From Mesostigma viride (taxonomy: Eukaryota > Streptophyta > Mesostigmatophyceae > Mesostigmatales > Mesostigmataceae), in NCBI GenBank assembly GCA_009746045.1, contig RPFO01000131.1:1419283-1483282 (forward strand): 64,000 nt of DNA, given 5' to 3'. Position numbers and translations under genes: made by a program. Shown here in pieces: positions 9,774 through 20,950 of this stretch; positions within the stretch are counted from its first letter, which is position 1, and each line of letters opens with the position of its first letter. A model generated the notes under the pieces. That model was given only the letters and a program-made list of their open reading frames with translations, did no database searches and was not told the DNA's origin.

Positions 9774-11057
9774 CTAATAGGGCGCGTTATTAGACCAGGG
9801 AAGCCATTGGACCTGAGTGATGTCGCCATGAGGCATACTGGTGAATACCTGATTACGGCCCAGTAGATCATGAAAAAGCTGGAGCGGGCTGGGCTTGTCG
9901 TTATTGGGCCCTGGGTCCCACACCCTGTGTTGTTCCTGAGCTAACAGCCAGTAGCGGCGCATAGCCGCATTCCATAGGTATATAAAGCGCCGGACTACGC
10001 CGCCGCGGGTATACTCCTCGCGGACCTTAAAGACTGTCTCGTTGCGTATGGTCCAGATCGCGTATAGCATAGTAGTGCGTAGCCATATCCATTCTGCTTG
10101 GGAAACTGAAAGCTCGGACCCTGGTGTGCCAGCAATACCGAAAATGATGGTACGCACGCTGATTGGGAGAGTGGGTGGCGATGCCGTCCATGCGGCCCAG
10201 ATGTTAATGAGCCACGTCCAAACCCCAGGGAGATTACAGTAAAGAAACCTGTGCTCAATGGTTTCACTAGGGTGCGTGCACAGGCATGATGCATCATGAC
10301 CAAAACGCTCGTGGAGCATAGCGCAGACCCCTATCGCCCTATGCATCAAAAGGTGAACATTGTACATCAGTGGCCCTGCGGTCCACGAGAGGGTGGTCTA
10401 CCGCCAGGGTAATCATCTTAACCCAAGTGTAGCCCGGCCAATGTATTCCCCAGCGGGCTCGGCCCGGGTGGGGCTGATGGTACGTATGCAACAAGATATC
10501 ATAACCCCAATCTGCGGTGTACTCAAAGATACATTTGCTGGTTCTGATGTCCCCCTTGGTTAAGACCCATCCAAATTCAACCGGGTCCAGATGTAGTAGA
10601 TCGAGCCGTGTGTTGCCCACGTGTAGCCATGTAATGCTCTCAACCGGGGATAATGGGTCCGGCTGGATCATGCAAGATCTTGGCACAGACCATGGGACTA
10701 CGCGTATGCGGTGACACTGGGAAGCTGGCGTGTACGCATATAAGGTGGATAGTTGATACAGACACCCATTGTGGCCAGAAATAGCGTCCAGCAGTTGTAG
10801 TTGGAGCCCTCATGTGGCAGAACCGTCACGACTAAACCCTTGCACGCAGGCGTGACTCCGTCGGCGTAGAAGCTAACCCAGTCGCCGGTTATAATTGGCT
10901 TGCGTGGGGCAGTCATCAATGCATGCCACGCCGCTGGTATCGCACTTATAAGAGTTTGCCACGCTTGCAGGGAGGGCATGTGGGAGACCCAAGTGCTGAC
11001 CTCGTCGTAGCTGAGCCGTCGGTACGCAGCGCCGTGCCCCAGGTAGAGGTCCAGCAC
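9774..11057 (-). pseudogene. LINE ORF2 C-terminal part with zf-RVT-like domain, frame-broken
   Basis: Three overlapping or adjacent frames (10698-11057, 10339-10686, 9774-10367) carry successive parts of the LINE ORF2 C-terminus. The last contains a zinc-binding cluster CLCTHPSETIEHRFLYC followed by a Trp-rich segment (WTWLINIW), matching the zf-RVT domain found downstream of many plant-type LINE reverse transcriptases. At least three frame changes separate it from the RT frame. The stop is at 9774 and the untranslated 3' part is about 120 bases. Confidence 0.75.
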
Positions 11058-13303
11058 CCTGACAATCGGCGGTGACGCGCGCAGAAGCCATCATACGGGT
11101 TGTGTCCGTGGAGAGTGCCCAGGGGCTTGTTAGTAGCGTCTGTGATTAAGTCATTAAAAAAGAGTGGCTGCCGTGCCACCTCCTCTCTAGTAGTAGGAAA
11201 GACTAGGCGACCCGGCTTGAGCTTATTGTAACCTGTCCATATGCGCTGCCAATACCATGGGAGTCCTTTGTACGAAATAAGGGTGCTGCCCAGTATGCCC
11301 GCCCCCAGTTGCCACGAGGTGCCACTAGCATGGGTGGAAAGAGAGGCTAGCGTTTCACGTGCAAGCATGCAGCCAGGGTGTGTGTTAACGCCCATAAAAA
11401 CGGATATCACTTGTTTAGCATACAGCGACCACAGACGCCATTGTATGTTGTGGAGCCCGAGGCCCCCGTGCACCCATGACATGAAGGACATCTCTCTGTT
11501 GATCCATCCGTGGACCGTGTGGGAGATTAAGCCTTTCTGTTTCCAGACAAAATTGCTGCCAAGGCGTTGGATGAGCTGTGTGGTGGCATCATTGGGTGGG
11601 TGTGCTTGGCAATAATACAAGACCTTAGAGAACAACAGTTGGTTGACGATCAGGGTTCGCCCTCGTAGGCTCATGCGGTGGACGGCCCCCCAGCGCCCTG
11701 CGGTAAGGAGAACGCCTGCAAGCTTGCCCACGTGGTTGGTTTCATCATACATGAAAGAACGTTGTTCAGCCAAGCGTCCCTCGGGTGTGCAGCCGATGGG
11801 ACAATTGTGCAAAAGGTGGTGATCCCCCGGCTTGACCCAGGTCACAGCCAGGTTGGGGAGGGCGTAGCGTAGGGTGTTGGTTTTGCCGATATGCAGTCCC
11901 GTGGACTTGAGCACATTGCATCGTTGTTGTGTGGCAACAGAATAGGTAGTGATATTATCCATGACAGCATGCACTTCAGGCAGAGAGATACAAACATTTG
12001 TTGTGTCATCCACATAAGCCGTTTGGAATATACCTTTACCGTTACCTGTCGGGAAGCCCCGAATGCGAGGATCGTTCTGGTGTAGCCAGTAGAGTCCTGC
12101 GTGGGCCAAGAGAAATAGAATAGGGGACATGCAATCTCCTTGTGGTAGCGATCGTGAGCTAGCGCCGGTCGCTGACTTGTGTCCGTCTATTAGTAAATAC
12201 CAAGCCAGGGATTTGATCATACCCATAATGACGGTCATGAGTTGTGGGCCAAATCCTAGTGCGGTTAGAATGTGTTCTAGGTATTCCCAGCACATACGGT
12301 CAAAGGCTTTTTCAAAATCCCAAAACAATATGAAACCCTCTATATCGTCGCGCCAGGCTTTTTCCACAATGTCCATGATGAGGGTAATGCTGTCGTTGAT
12401 GTGGAGATTGGCCCTAAAGCCCACTTGCTCCGGACCAATGAGGAAGTCTAGGACGGTGTATAAGCGTCGTTGGATTATTTTACTGATGATTTTGTACGCT
12501 ACCGTAAGGAGACGGATTGGGCGGTAGTTTTTCCATAGAGTCTTGTCTCCTTTTTTGTACAGTAAGATAAGCGCAGATTCAGCCCATCTGCCGCTCACCT
12601 TACCGTGCCGCCAAATTTCAAGAATACATTCGTAGAAATCTATGTGTAGAAGGGACCAGAACGTTTTCCAGAATTCAATAGGCAGACCGTCGACCCCGGG
12701 GGCGCTACCGGTTTTGATGTGTTCCATAGCTGTTGTGGCCTCTTCCATGGAGGGGATTTGATCGAGTTCCTGCTGTTGAGCTGGTGTAAGGCGACGGGGA
12801 ATGGCATGTAGGATTTTTTGCATGGCTGCAGATGAGTCAGGATGGGGTTCGTTTAGAAAGAGAGCTGAGTAGTAACGGTGACCACTCTGTAGTATGGAGG
12901 TGATGTCTCGGTGGCTGCCGTGTTCGTCTTGGATTTCCGTGATAGAGGAGTGAGCTTTAGGGGTAGGAATCAGAGCAAAGAACTCTTTGGTCATTCTTTC
13001 TCCTACCTGGTGCCACCACAGATTTTCTGAGTCTAGTGCTAATGTGTGACGCTCGAAACGTAGTTTGTCGAGTTCGGTCTGAGCTCTTTGAAGTTTTGTT
13101 AGTTCCGATTGATACAGGGTAGGCTTCGCTTGGAGTTTATTCACTATGCGTTGGTAGTACCGATAGTCCTGTCCTTTCTGGCGGCGGATATTTTGTGAAT
13201 ACAGTTGGGAAAATTCTAGAATGTTAGCTAGGCCCTCCTGCATCCAGCTGCAGCAGTCTGTGTAGCTACCCTTGCTGGCTCTCCACGACTGCCAGCGTGT
13301 CAT
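10946..13303 (-). pseudogene. LINE ORF2 reverse transcriptase
   Basis: A 785-residue frame starts at an ATG (13303) that overlaps the endonuclease stop as ATGA. Non-LTR RT motifs follow in order: LYKKGD..LWKNYRPIRLL, WDFEKAFDRM, SLPQGDCMSPILF and the catalytic box AYVDDTTN. The RT makes cDNA by target-primed reverse transcription. The frame is open through the whole RT domain, but the following zf-RVT region is in other frames, so the copy is called degenerate. Confidence 0.88.
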
Positions 13304-14183
13304 GATCTCAAGTAGTACTTATCGTCCGCGAGTAGGTGTTTGTTTAAGCGGGGAATGCCGGGGCCCCGGGCGGAGTTGGTGTGATGGGCAAGGGTAACGA
13401 TGAGTGGGTAGTGATCAGAAAAATTAACAGAACGGTCGACCGATGCGTAGCAAACTAGGTCCGCCCATGCGGGTGTGATGTAGATTTTATCAAGACGACG
13501 AGTAGTGCGTACATTTAAACGTGTGGCCAGCCAAGTGGGCCCGTGGTCTCGTGAGCGGATGACATCCTGTAAGTTCAGGTCCATGATCTGTTTACTGAAG
13601 GCCGCTGTGCGTATAGGGGGGTGTTCATCCAGGTCTATATTGAAATCGCCCATCAACACAATTTCGAACCCCTGTGAGATAAGGTCAGCGGCCATTTTGA
13701 AGAGGGAAGGGTAGAATGAGGCTTGATCCGTTGGCTCGGTTGGGGCATATACACTAATAATGTATCCCTTATTTCCTGCCCATGTAATGGACTGCCGCGT
13801 CCAACGGCCCTGCCATCTAGCCTCCGCTGTGTCGGTAGCTATAGCCCAGTCCTGGCATGTCAGCGTAGGGTTGGGAGGTTTACGGTATTGAATGAGGGCA
13901 GTGCCCCCTTGTGTACCGCGTGCCCATGCCCAACGGTGAACTGTCCTAGGTGCAAGTGCTCTAGCAGCTCTAAGGGCGGTGCGTGTGGCAGCTTCTTGGA
14001 TTTTATGTTCCTGCAGTCCTATATCCAAATTTCATGCGAGGGGCCCACGTATCGCTCGAGCAAGTTGTGCAACGCATTCGCTAACTCTCGGGTGCGGGGT
14101 ATACGTTGTCCCTGCCCTGCTGTGTTTGTTCCGTATGTGTTCAGCCCCCTGACATTCCACGTTACTAGTGTGAGCTGGCTCAT
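13300..14183 (-). pseudogene. LINE ORF2 APE-type endonuclease domain
   Basis: Translation from ATG 14183 gives the typical N-terminus MSQLTLVTWNVRGLN, then a -1 frame change near 14028 leads into GLQEHK, VLMGDFNIDLDEHP, RRLDKIYITP and SDHYPLIV, the conserved boxes of AP-endonuclease-like LINE nucleases (N, E, D-N, D and S-D-H). This domain nicks target DNA. The start codon lies 2 bases after the ORF1 stop (TAG-CC-ATG). A second -1 step at the ATGA overlap (13300-13303) leads into the RT. Confidence 0.85.
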
Positions 14184-14185
14184 GG

Positions 14186-15868
14186 CTATGATATAGGGAA
14201 GAGGGGGGACAAGGGCGGGAGCAGGCGTACCTGGCTGGCGTCGGGGTGAGGGCGCTTGCCTTTTGATGCCGCGCCCACTGTCACCGAGGTGCCGAGTTCC
14301 GCATCAGTGAGGTCGAGGTCTGTTGGCAGGCTGTCCGAGTCCTGGTCTGCTTCCCGCATGCCCCTGGGAGCGTGGTCGCTGGTGGGTGGGGCTGAGGCTG
14401 AGGGCGTTGGCGCGCCCGTCGAGGGGCGGGTCAGGGACCTGAACCGGTCGATGTCGATGCCCGACACGGCCAGCGCTTTGGCCAGTTTCACCGGGGCCCA
14501 GCGGCAGCCGGTAAGGGGCAGCGCGTCACCCTTCTTGTGAGTGGTCGTGCAGGGGATAATGATCTGGATGGTGTGCCATCTGATGGCAGCAGTGGGCTCG
14601 ATGGCCCGCGCACGCAGGGACGTGGTGGTGCTGTCTACCGTCACGATCTCGCTCATGCCCATGTCTCGCAGCCTCGTGGTGGTGTTCGCAAACATGTCTA
14701 ACGGCATGCATGGCGGGGCCGCGTCTGACGACAGCCCCCGTGGGTGACCACCTGGGAAGATATGGTTCCTGTGCCTCATTGAGAGGGCACAGGACGGTCT
14801 CCTGTTCCGCCGGGTAGGAAATCAGCATGGTCAGTTCCAAACCAAGCTGGGCGGTGCGCGGAATCTCCAATGCAGCGACAGCGTCCCATGGGGCCAGGGC
14901 GGTGAGAAGCCATGCCGTGATTGTCTTGGCGCGGTCACTGGCGGGGGTGCGATTGTCGCCTAAGGAGGCGGTACCGGTGGCGTCTGCGTACCGCTTCTGT
15001 TTGGCGCTGGCTGCGCGAGATCGATCTAGAGCGAGATCTAGAGCGCTCTGGGCATTCTTTGCTGATGTGTTCCCTCGTGGCAAAGCAGCTGACGCAGACT
15101 GGATCCTCGTAATTCACTTGAGTGGTGATGAGGTTAATACCCCTGGCATTGGCGTACTTTTGAGGTACTGTGATAATGTCGGGGATGCAGCGGGGGGCGT
15201 TGCCTGAGTAGCCGCCTGGCATGCCCATGATGTAATCAGCCCCCTTGTCCTCGACTCCCATGGCCGGGTCGAAGTGCATGGGGGGTATAACCCATGACCG
15301 CTGTTTGTACGCGCCGTCGGTCGTCGCCTGCAGTCCTTTGCAGGGGTGTGTCGGTATCTTCTATGATTACAATGTTTGAGGCTATCCCCCACGTCTCGAC
15401 GACGAGTCGAAGCATGTGCTCGTGCCGGTAGAGCGCTGAAACGTTGTTTAAGGTTAAGGTGTATGCCGCCGGTAGGTCTGCTGGCGTGAAGCGACGGAGT
15501 CGGAGTGCCTTGCCCGCCACCGTGACGAACGCCTCGTTCTTCCCCGCTTCCGTGTGCTTGGTAAGTGCTGCTGTGGCATCCTCTGCTGTAGAAAATTTGA
15601 CGTGAATGTTAGGTTGATTCTTGACCCCCCCGCAGATGACGCCCCCTATTTGGCTCATGGTCTGCTCGACGGTGCGTCGATCAGGACCGGATACATCGCG
15701 GCCGTGGATGAGGACTACCAGGATTCTCTGCTGCATGGATTTTGCGAGTTCATCCATGGCTGGGCTCCATCTGACCCGTCCGGATACTTTGTCAGCAGTC
15801 GTCGGATCTATGTACACTATACTTTTCGTCCGAGGGTGGTAAAAAGGATCCGAGGCGTAAATTACCAC
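14186..15868 (-). pseudogene. LINE ORF1 (RNA-binding, zinc knuckle), frame-broken
   Basis: Four overlapping minus-strand frames make up the region. The first (15236-15868) looks like an ORF1 N-terminal/RRM-like part (ILVVLIHGRD, NIHVKFSTAEDATAAL, LTLNNVSALYRHEHMLRLV). The next (14935-15279) contains a CCHC-like zinc knuckle (CVSCFATREHISKEC, with five rather than four residues between the second Cys and the His) and an Arg/Ser tract. The last (14186-14779) is a Thr/Ser/Pro-rich tail ending with TAG two bases before the ORF2 start. The function would be RNA chaperone/RNP formation. Frame changes show decay. Confidence 0.7.
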
Positions 15869-16130
15869 GCGGTAATCTTACCACGCACGATCCCGTGCGC
15901 CTGAGATCCAAGGCGGTAATAATTACAACGTCGAGTCTTAGGTAGTAAATTTACTAGCCGTAACGTTACCACGACGTATCTTTCGTAGTACTGTACCGAC
16001 ACGGGAGATTACCGCGACGGATCTTAGTTGAGAAGTTACCACCGGTAAATTAGGTGCCAGTGATCCGATGCTGTAAGATTACGTTTTAGTAAGTTACTAA
16101 GGGGGTCTTTGCCTGTCCACGGCCAGATGG
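15869..16130 (-). other. Probable LINE 5' untranslated region with degenerate TTACCACG repeats
   Basis: The stretch contains several imperfect copies of a TTACCACG/GGTAA quasi-palindrome. The same motif forms a regular 16-bp tandem array at 34115-34272, next to a copy of the 15816-15867 sequence. This links both regions to the 5' end of one LINE family. No coding potential is seen. Confidence 0.45.
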
Positions 16131-16739
16131 ATAATTATATATTGTAATGGTGAAGTGGGAGAACGTGCGTGTCTATTAGCAAATGCAGCGAAATATAAAA
16201 ATGTAGTTATCAGCCTTTGTCGCCTGTTCAGCAGTTGTCGTTGTCGGCCGTTGTCAGTAAGCGGCTATAGATTATGTGTGCTGGGGCCGGTGAAAAGACG
16301 CTAGCAAAGTTCGTCTGAATGGCGTCCAATAGAGGGGATTTCATTCTTATAGTGGATTGTTCGACGAGGAGAAGGCGAGGTTGCTGGCGGAGAATGCGAA
16401 AGAGCAGAGGGAAGCAGCGGAAGCCGTGCGTGGAAGATGAGGTAACGGGATGGAGTGTGGGCCCTGGCTTCTGGTTATAAAATGATGGCGGTTGCAGGCC
16501 AGCCGTGCTCGCTGGTAATGGGTGTGTGGTGTTGAAATCCAAGTTCTGCGCTTATTCTCTTCTTTGGTCAATGATTGAAGGGATGTCGCCTTTTTTATTT
16601 TTGTGCATCTGCGTCCCGTCGTGACTGCCTCGTCATGGACGCCCAGGCGTAGAAGTTCGAACGAGGGAATGATTTTTCAAACGCCTGGATATGTTATGAT
16701 GGTACGAATAAATGGTAATGGGTAGAGGCGGCCAAAATT
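16131..16739. other. Intergenic sequence, nothing recognised
   Basis: No frame longer than about 100 codons, no tandem repeat and no family similarity to other parts of the window. It may hold the promoter of the candidate gene that follows. Confidence 0.4.
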
Positions 16740-17493
16740 TTGTTGGAAGTGTGCCAACGCCGCACATACGACTTGAACAACCCTAGGTATCTTAGGAAAA
16801 GGAAGCACGGATACGTCGGAGTGGAGGAAGAGGAAGACGGTGACGATGGTGAAAACGGAGAGGTTTACAATGGAGGCCTTGAGAATGGGGAGACATTGAA
16901 GCAGGAGAGCAGGCTAGCGGTGAGTGGCCCGTCATGAATTACATTGTGGTTGCAGTTGTTAGCTAGGCGTGTTGATTGCTTCTTGCCGCGGGTAATCGCT
17001 AGCATGCATAACCTTCTTTTTTCAACAGGTGTTCTGGTGCATTGACTGCCGCAAAGCAATTAATGGGACTGATTATGTGCCTATCATGCCGTTTGGGAAT
17101 CATACATTGCCAACAATTTGTGTTTAGAAGGCGCGCCTTCAGAAGCATATTCAGCACCGCACGAACCAGGTGCTGAAGGCGTGCTTGGAGAGGAAGGGGT
17201 ATAAAGTGCGCATGACTGCATCGAAGAAGAAGAAGCAGCAGGAATCGGGCAAGACCATGATAACCGAGCCAGGATTGGCTTTCGTGCATGCAGTACATGG
17301 TGCGGCGCAGGCAGTGAATGCTGCATCGATTGCAGCGGTGCAGCCTGTGGCCATGGCGGTGCAGGGCGCGGGTCCTGATGTGTGGGCGTTGGCGAAGGAG
17401 ATTCACGATGCTGTCATGGCCACATTGTCAAGCCAAGGAATGGGTGTTGGTTCCAGTCAGGTGCCTCGCCCGGAGGAAGCTTTTCTTCTGTAA
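16740..17493 (+). CDS. Candidate spliced gene of unknown function
   Basis: Exon-like pieces share a frame across GT-AG introns. The first piece ends at 16919 before GTGAGT, and a 109-base intron ends in a pyrimidine-rich CAG at 17028. The next reads VFWCIDCRKAINGTDY, and a possible 51-base intron (17077-17127) removes an in-frame TAG. The last piece (17128-17493) is rich in Lys, then Ala/Val, and ends with stop TAA. The N-terminus is acidic (EEEEDGDDGENGE) after a basic patch. I do not recognise a family. The 5' end is uncertain. It could be a host gene or an element-derived ORF. Confidence 0.4.
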
Positions 17494-18639
17494 GCAGAGG
17501 TGCGGCATCAAGCATTTGCAATCGCCATGAGAGCAGTGGAGATGTCTGCGGCATGAAGCATTTGCAATCGCCACGAGAGCAGTGGAGATGTCTGCGGCAT
17601 TTGGAGATCTGCAGACAATTGCAGGAGGACATTGTGCGGTACGCTTGTAGGGTGTATGCTGTGTTCCGCTCGCTAATGGACATGTGCCCCTGTAACCTCT
17701 TCCAGGCTAGTATCTGCTATCCACCTGTTCAGGCTTGAAAAGTAAATTGCTGTACGGTTCACAATTGGCATGGCTTGACATGCACGCGTCCTTGACTGTG
17801 TTCTGCATGGGTTTGGGTTTTAGCGGTTTACATCAGACTCCAGATGCTGTGTATCTGCTTAATCAGCCGACGTGTCACATAGGGACAGCAACGGCGCTGG
17901 GATGCCGCCCGGTGTGAATGCGAGTGAGGTACGCGCTGTCATGCATGGCGGATGGGGCGTGGAAGCCACGACCCACGTTTTTGTGTTTGCACGGGGGGCT
18001 AGGGTGCAAGTTGTTGTGTTGCCCTGTCATTCATATGGCCATGGATACGCGGGAAGCTTTCCCCGTACCCATACTTAATGATGCATGGACTGGTTGTCAC
18101 AGCCAAGGGTTTAGCTGTCGTGGGTTTGCTGAGTAATCATGGCAGGCTGCTAGGCTGGTGCTAGAACAGCCATAGCGCGGTTACTGCTATGTCTTGCCCG
18201 TGCTAACTGATGCTGCAGCCACATGTGCGTGGAGCGCGAATCGTCCCGTGAGGAGAAGGAGGAGGCGGGGCCGGTGCACCCACGGTCAGGCCGGTCCGGA
18301 GAAGAAGGAGGCGGAGCACCCAGTGTGGGAGAAGGAGAAGGCGGGGAAGCACTGAAGCTCCACCCCATGTCAGGCCTCTAGTATAGGTGGCAGTTAACTA
18401 AACCCATGCACCTGCAGGTTGTAGCTCAGAATGTATTAAAAATCATATGCCCCTTTGCAGGTATATGTGTAACAGTGACTCCCAACGGATATATGTTCCT
18501 AATTTGTTAAATTCTTACTGAATAATTGTTGTCTTTATGAACCCATGAAGAGCAAAGCCCGGTGGGGAGTACATGTAACGCATTACCACGAGAAGGGGTC
18601 CCCACACCGCATTTCTTTGCTCTCTGTTCCTACTATGCA
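17494..18639. other. Non-coding stretch with a 46-bp tandem duplication
   Basis: At about 17509-17600 a 46-bp unit (GCGGCAT...GGAGATGTCT) occurs twice in tandem with few differences. The rest has only short frames without recognisable domains and may be 3' UTR plus intergenic DNA of the preceding candidate gene. Confidence 0.45.
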
Positions 18640-18880
18640 GAACAAGAAGAGGTGGAAGACCAATGTCCCGGCTCACACGCCAGCCCCTGTGGGTAAGCCC
18701 CCTCCCCCAAAGCGGAAGGGGCGCTTTGGGGAGAAGTGTAGTTAGGATTTTGTAGACTAGATAGCTTAGAGTTAGCTTATTTCGATGTCGCGGCTTGACC
18801 CACCTCCACCCATTCAGCAAGGAATATGTGCTACATGATCTCCCAACGGAGGCATGTTATAATTTTATTTGATTGTTTAA
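18640..18880 (+). repeat. Diverged 3'-end fragment of the LINE-2 family
   Basis: The segment matches the 3' end of the LINE at 54087-58321 in reverse: the C-terminal PVGKPPPPK-type coding end, the GTAGTTAGGATTTT stretch, and the terminal hairpin CTCCCAACGGAG followed by a TTATAATTT tail. It is 5'-truncated, as usual for LINE copies. Confidence 0.75.
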
Positions 18881-18964
18881 TGTAGTGTCTTGGGGCATGA
18901 TGCAGATGAGATTTGTAACTTCCGTGTAATTATGTTTCTATAGAGATTAGCATAGTACTATAAA

Positions 18965-19383
18965 CATCCATCCATCCATCCATCCATCCATCCATCCATC
19001 CATCCATCCATCCATCCATCCATCCATCCATCCATCCATCCATCCATCCATCCATCCATCCATCCATCCATCCATCCATCCATCCATCCATCCATCCATC
19101 CATCCATCCATCCATCCATCCATCCATCCATCCATCCATCCATCCATCCATCCATCCATCCATCCATCCATCCATCCATCCATCCATCCATCCATCCATC
19201 CATCCATCCATCCATCCATCCATCCATCCATCCATCCATCCATCCATCCATCCATCCATCCATCCATCCATCCATCCATCCATCCATCCATCCATCCATC
19301 CATCCATCCATCCATCCATCCATCCATCCATCCATCCATCCATCCATCCATCCATCCATCCATCCATCCATCCATCCATCCAT
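18965..19383. repeat. (CATC)n microsatellite, about 104 units
   Basis: About 419 uninterrupted bases of CATC. The right end reads CCATTGATCGGGGT, close to CCATTCATCGGGGT in the 3' UTR of the LINE at 35373-36968, where only a few CATC units occur. The apparent ORFs of repeated Met-Asp-Gly-Trp on the minus strand are artefacts of the repeat. Confidence 0.98.
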
Positions 19384-19432
19384 TGATCGGGGTATCAAGG
19401 AGACAACCAGCGCAGGCCAGAAATCGGGAGAA
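19384..19432 (-). repeat. 3' terminal fragment of repeat family X
   Basis: The sequence ATCAAGGAGACAACCAGCGC and what follows is the reverse of the 3' end of family X (see 46118-48016 and 48259-51678). As in the 51.7-kb copy, its terminus points straight into a long microsatellite. Confidence 0.75.
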
Positions 19433-19447
19433 TCAGAAATCGGGGTA

Positions 19448-19764
19448 TAGTCCTAGTACAGCCATGCTACGTCCTGGCTATGATGAGATTACTTGCCCAC
19501 GCTCCTAGTGTTATGCCATGCTCACATGGGTCTTATTGCACCCACAGATTGCCGGATCGTTAGCGTGTCCGTTTAGCTAGCGTTCCCGAATGCAGCTGTG
19601 GCATGCCTTAGGCATGAAGGAGACTGGGGGTCTCTGCCCTTTCTCCTGTTGTGCACACACAGGGATTAAAAGCACTTCGGTGCTCCGTGACTCCCCAACG
19701 GGAGCACGTGTTTAATTAATTAATTAATTAATTAATTAATTAATTAATTAATTAATTAATTAAT
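19448..19764 (+). repeat. SINE-like family A, copy 1
   Basis: About 315 bp shared with 39011-39297. Starts CCTAGTACAGCCATGCTACG, contains TCTTATTGCACCCACAG, and ends in a hairpin (GTGCTCC ... GGAGCAC) followed by a (TTAA)n tail of about 54 bases (19711-19764). The 3' hairpin and tail match the LINE-3 3' end at 36893-36968. Confidence 0.75.
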
Positions 19765-19850
19765 CGGGGTTAACTAATGCTCCTTGACTCCCTAATGGGG
19801 GCATGAGTTTAATAAATGAATTAAGTAGTTAGTTAATAAATCAGGTTGAT
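19765..19850 (+). repeat. Short LINE-3 3'-end fragment
   Basis: Begins CGGGGTTAA, then ATGCTCCTTGACTCC and a TTAA-like tail, matching the last ~75 bases of the LINE at 35373-36968 with several differences. It lies directly after the tail of SINE A. Confidence 0.6.
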
Positions 19851-20940
19851 TCAGATGAGGTCCCTGCTGGTTCCTTGTGGACTGGCCAGCCAGGGAGATA
19901 TCTTCTTACATGGTCAGGCCCTTGCCGACCATGTAAGAACGAACCTGTTAGGCGACGCAGTGGCCAACATTGGACATACCGCCATATGTTTGTCTCCGCG
20001 ATATGATTTTAGCTGACATGCAGAGCACAGACACTGTTGGCGTCATCCGCTCAACCCCTCTTATTCAGACATGGGACCTCGGATATGTAGGATTAGTAGC
20101 GTTGCCCAGGCGGACATTGTCAAAGACTACGACCCCCCAGTTGTGGGTCCTAGGAAATTTAACAAGCATGATTGTCTCCTTGTTGATAGGCATTAATTAA
20201 TCCTTGATGATAGGCATTGCTTGCGTGCAAGAGTAGCTCGAGGCCCATATTTTAGACTACTAGCTGAGCTGTGGACATACATGTAGTTATTGACGTCTTG
20301 ACGGATATTGACGTCTTGGGGTGACTTCCACTATATCTTCTTTGGGGAATTCAGAGATCCCGGTCCCCCAACATGGACATGAGACTAATTAAAATCAATT
20401 AATCAATGTCATGAATAGAGCGCGTTCATGACGTTCAGTCATGAACAGAGCCCTAACCTTAAACACATAAGAAAACAATTATGGCGGGCCATGTGACCAA
20501 TGTAAGAAGCTTAGCCCCCAAACATATTGTTGTCTCACGTAATGAATCACTTGCTGATCAACAAATCGATGGTTATCTCATAGGCACAATGTACCTCTGA
20601 CCATCATTGCTGGCCCATGCATGCATGCACCAATGGCAGCCTACATGACACATACATCGCTTATTTGCCATGTAAAAAATGCGACAAAGTGTCCATATAG
20701 GTACTCATAGATTAGCACAAATTCCTTAGCACGATGTGGACAACTTTACTTAACGGTGAAAGCCTGTCTCGCCCTTATTGCCTTGAGGGTTCCCGGCCAT
20801 AGGTCCTGTCTGTTGGTCGACATTTTTCTTTTGCAGCTGGCCATCGTCGGTAGGTATGAATGATCTCGATGCTAGCAATTACGATGATGATACCCGAGGT
20901 AGTCTATACCTCGGATCGAGAGCTTCTTCTTGTATGGCAA
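19851..20940. other. Intergenic sequence, no gene seen
   Basis: Only short frames with no recognisable domain. Locally AT-rich. Contains small direct repeats such as TTGACGTCTTG near 20290-20315 and GCATGCATGCA near 20620. Confidence 0.5.
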
Positions 20941-20950
20941 TGCCGGCACT

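Larger units (their letters stand above)
9649..15868 (-). mobile_element. L1-like LINE, degenerate
   Basis: On the minus strand: ORF1 with a zinc knuckle (14186-15868), an APE-type endonuclease (13300-14183), reverse transcriptase (10946-13303) and a C-terminal zinc-binding region (9774-10686). The 3' end is a short A run (AAAAAA, 9649-9654 in reverse) joined directly to the hAT-family repeat at 9648. Several frame changes in ORF1 and ORF2 show the copy is decayed. The right (5') end is not sharply defined; the sequence around 15816-15867 recurs in reverse at 34375-34430. Confidence 0.88.

Noticed and set aside
14256-15207. Plus-strand ORFs opposite LINE ORF1
   Set aside because: The minus-strand frames carry the zinc knuckle and join ORF2; the plus frames have no domain.
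18930-19398. Met-Asp-Gly-Trp repeat proteins on the minus strand
   Set aside because: The (CATC)n repeat has a 4-bp period and reads the same in all frames; not a gene.
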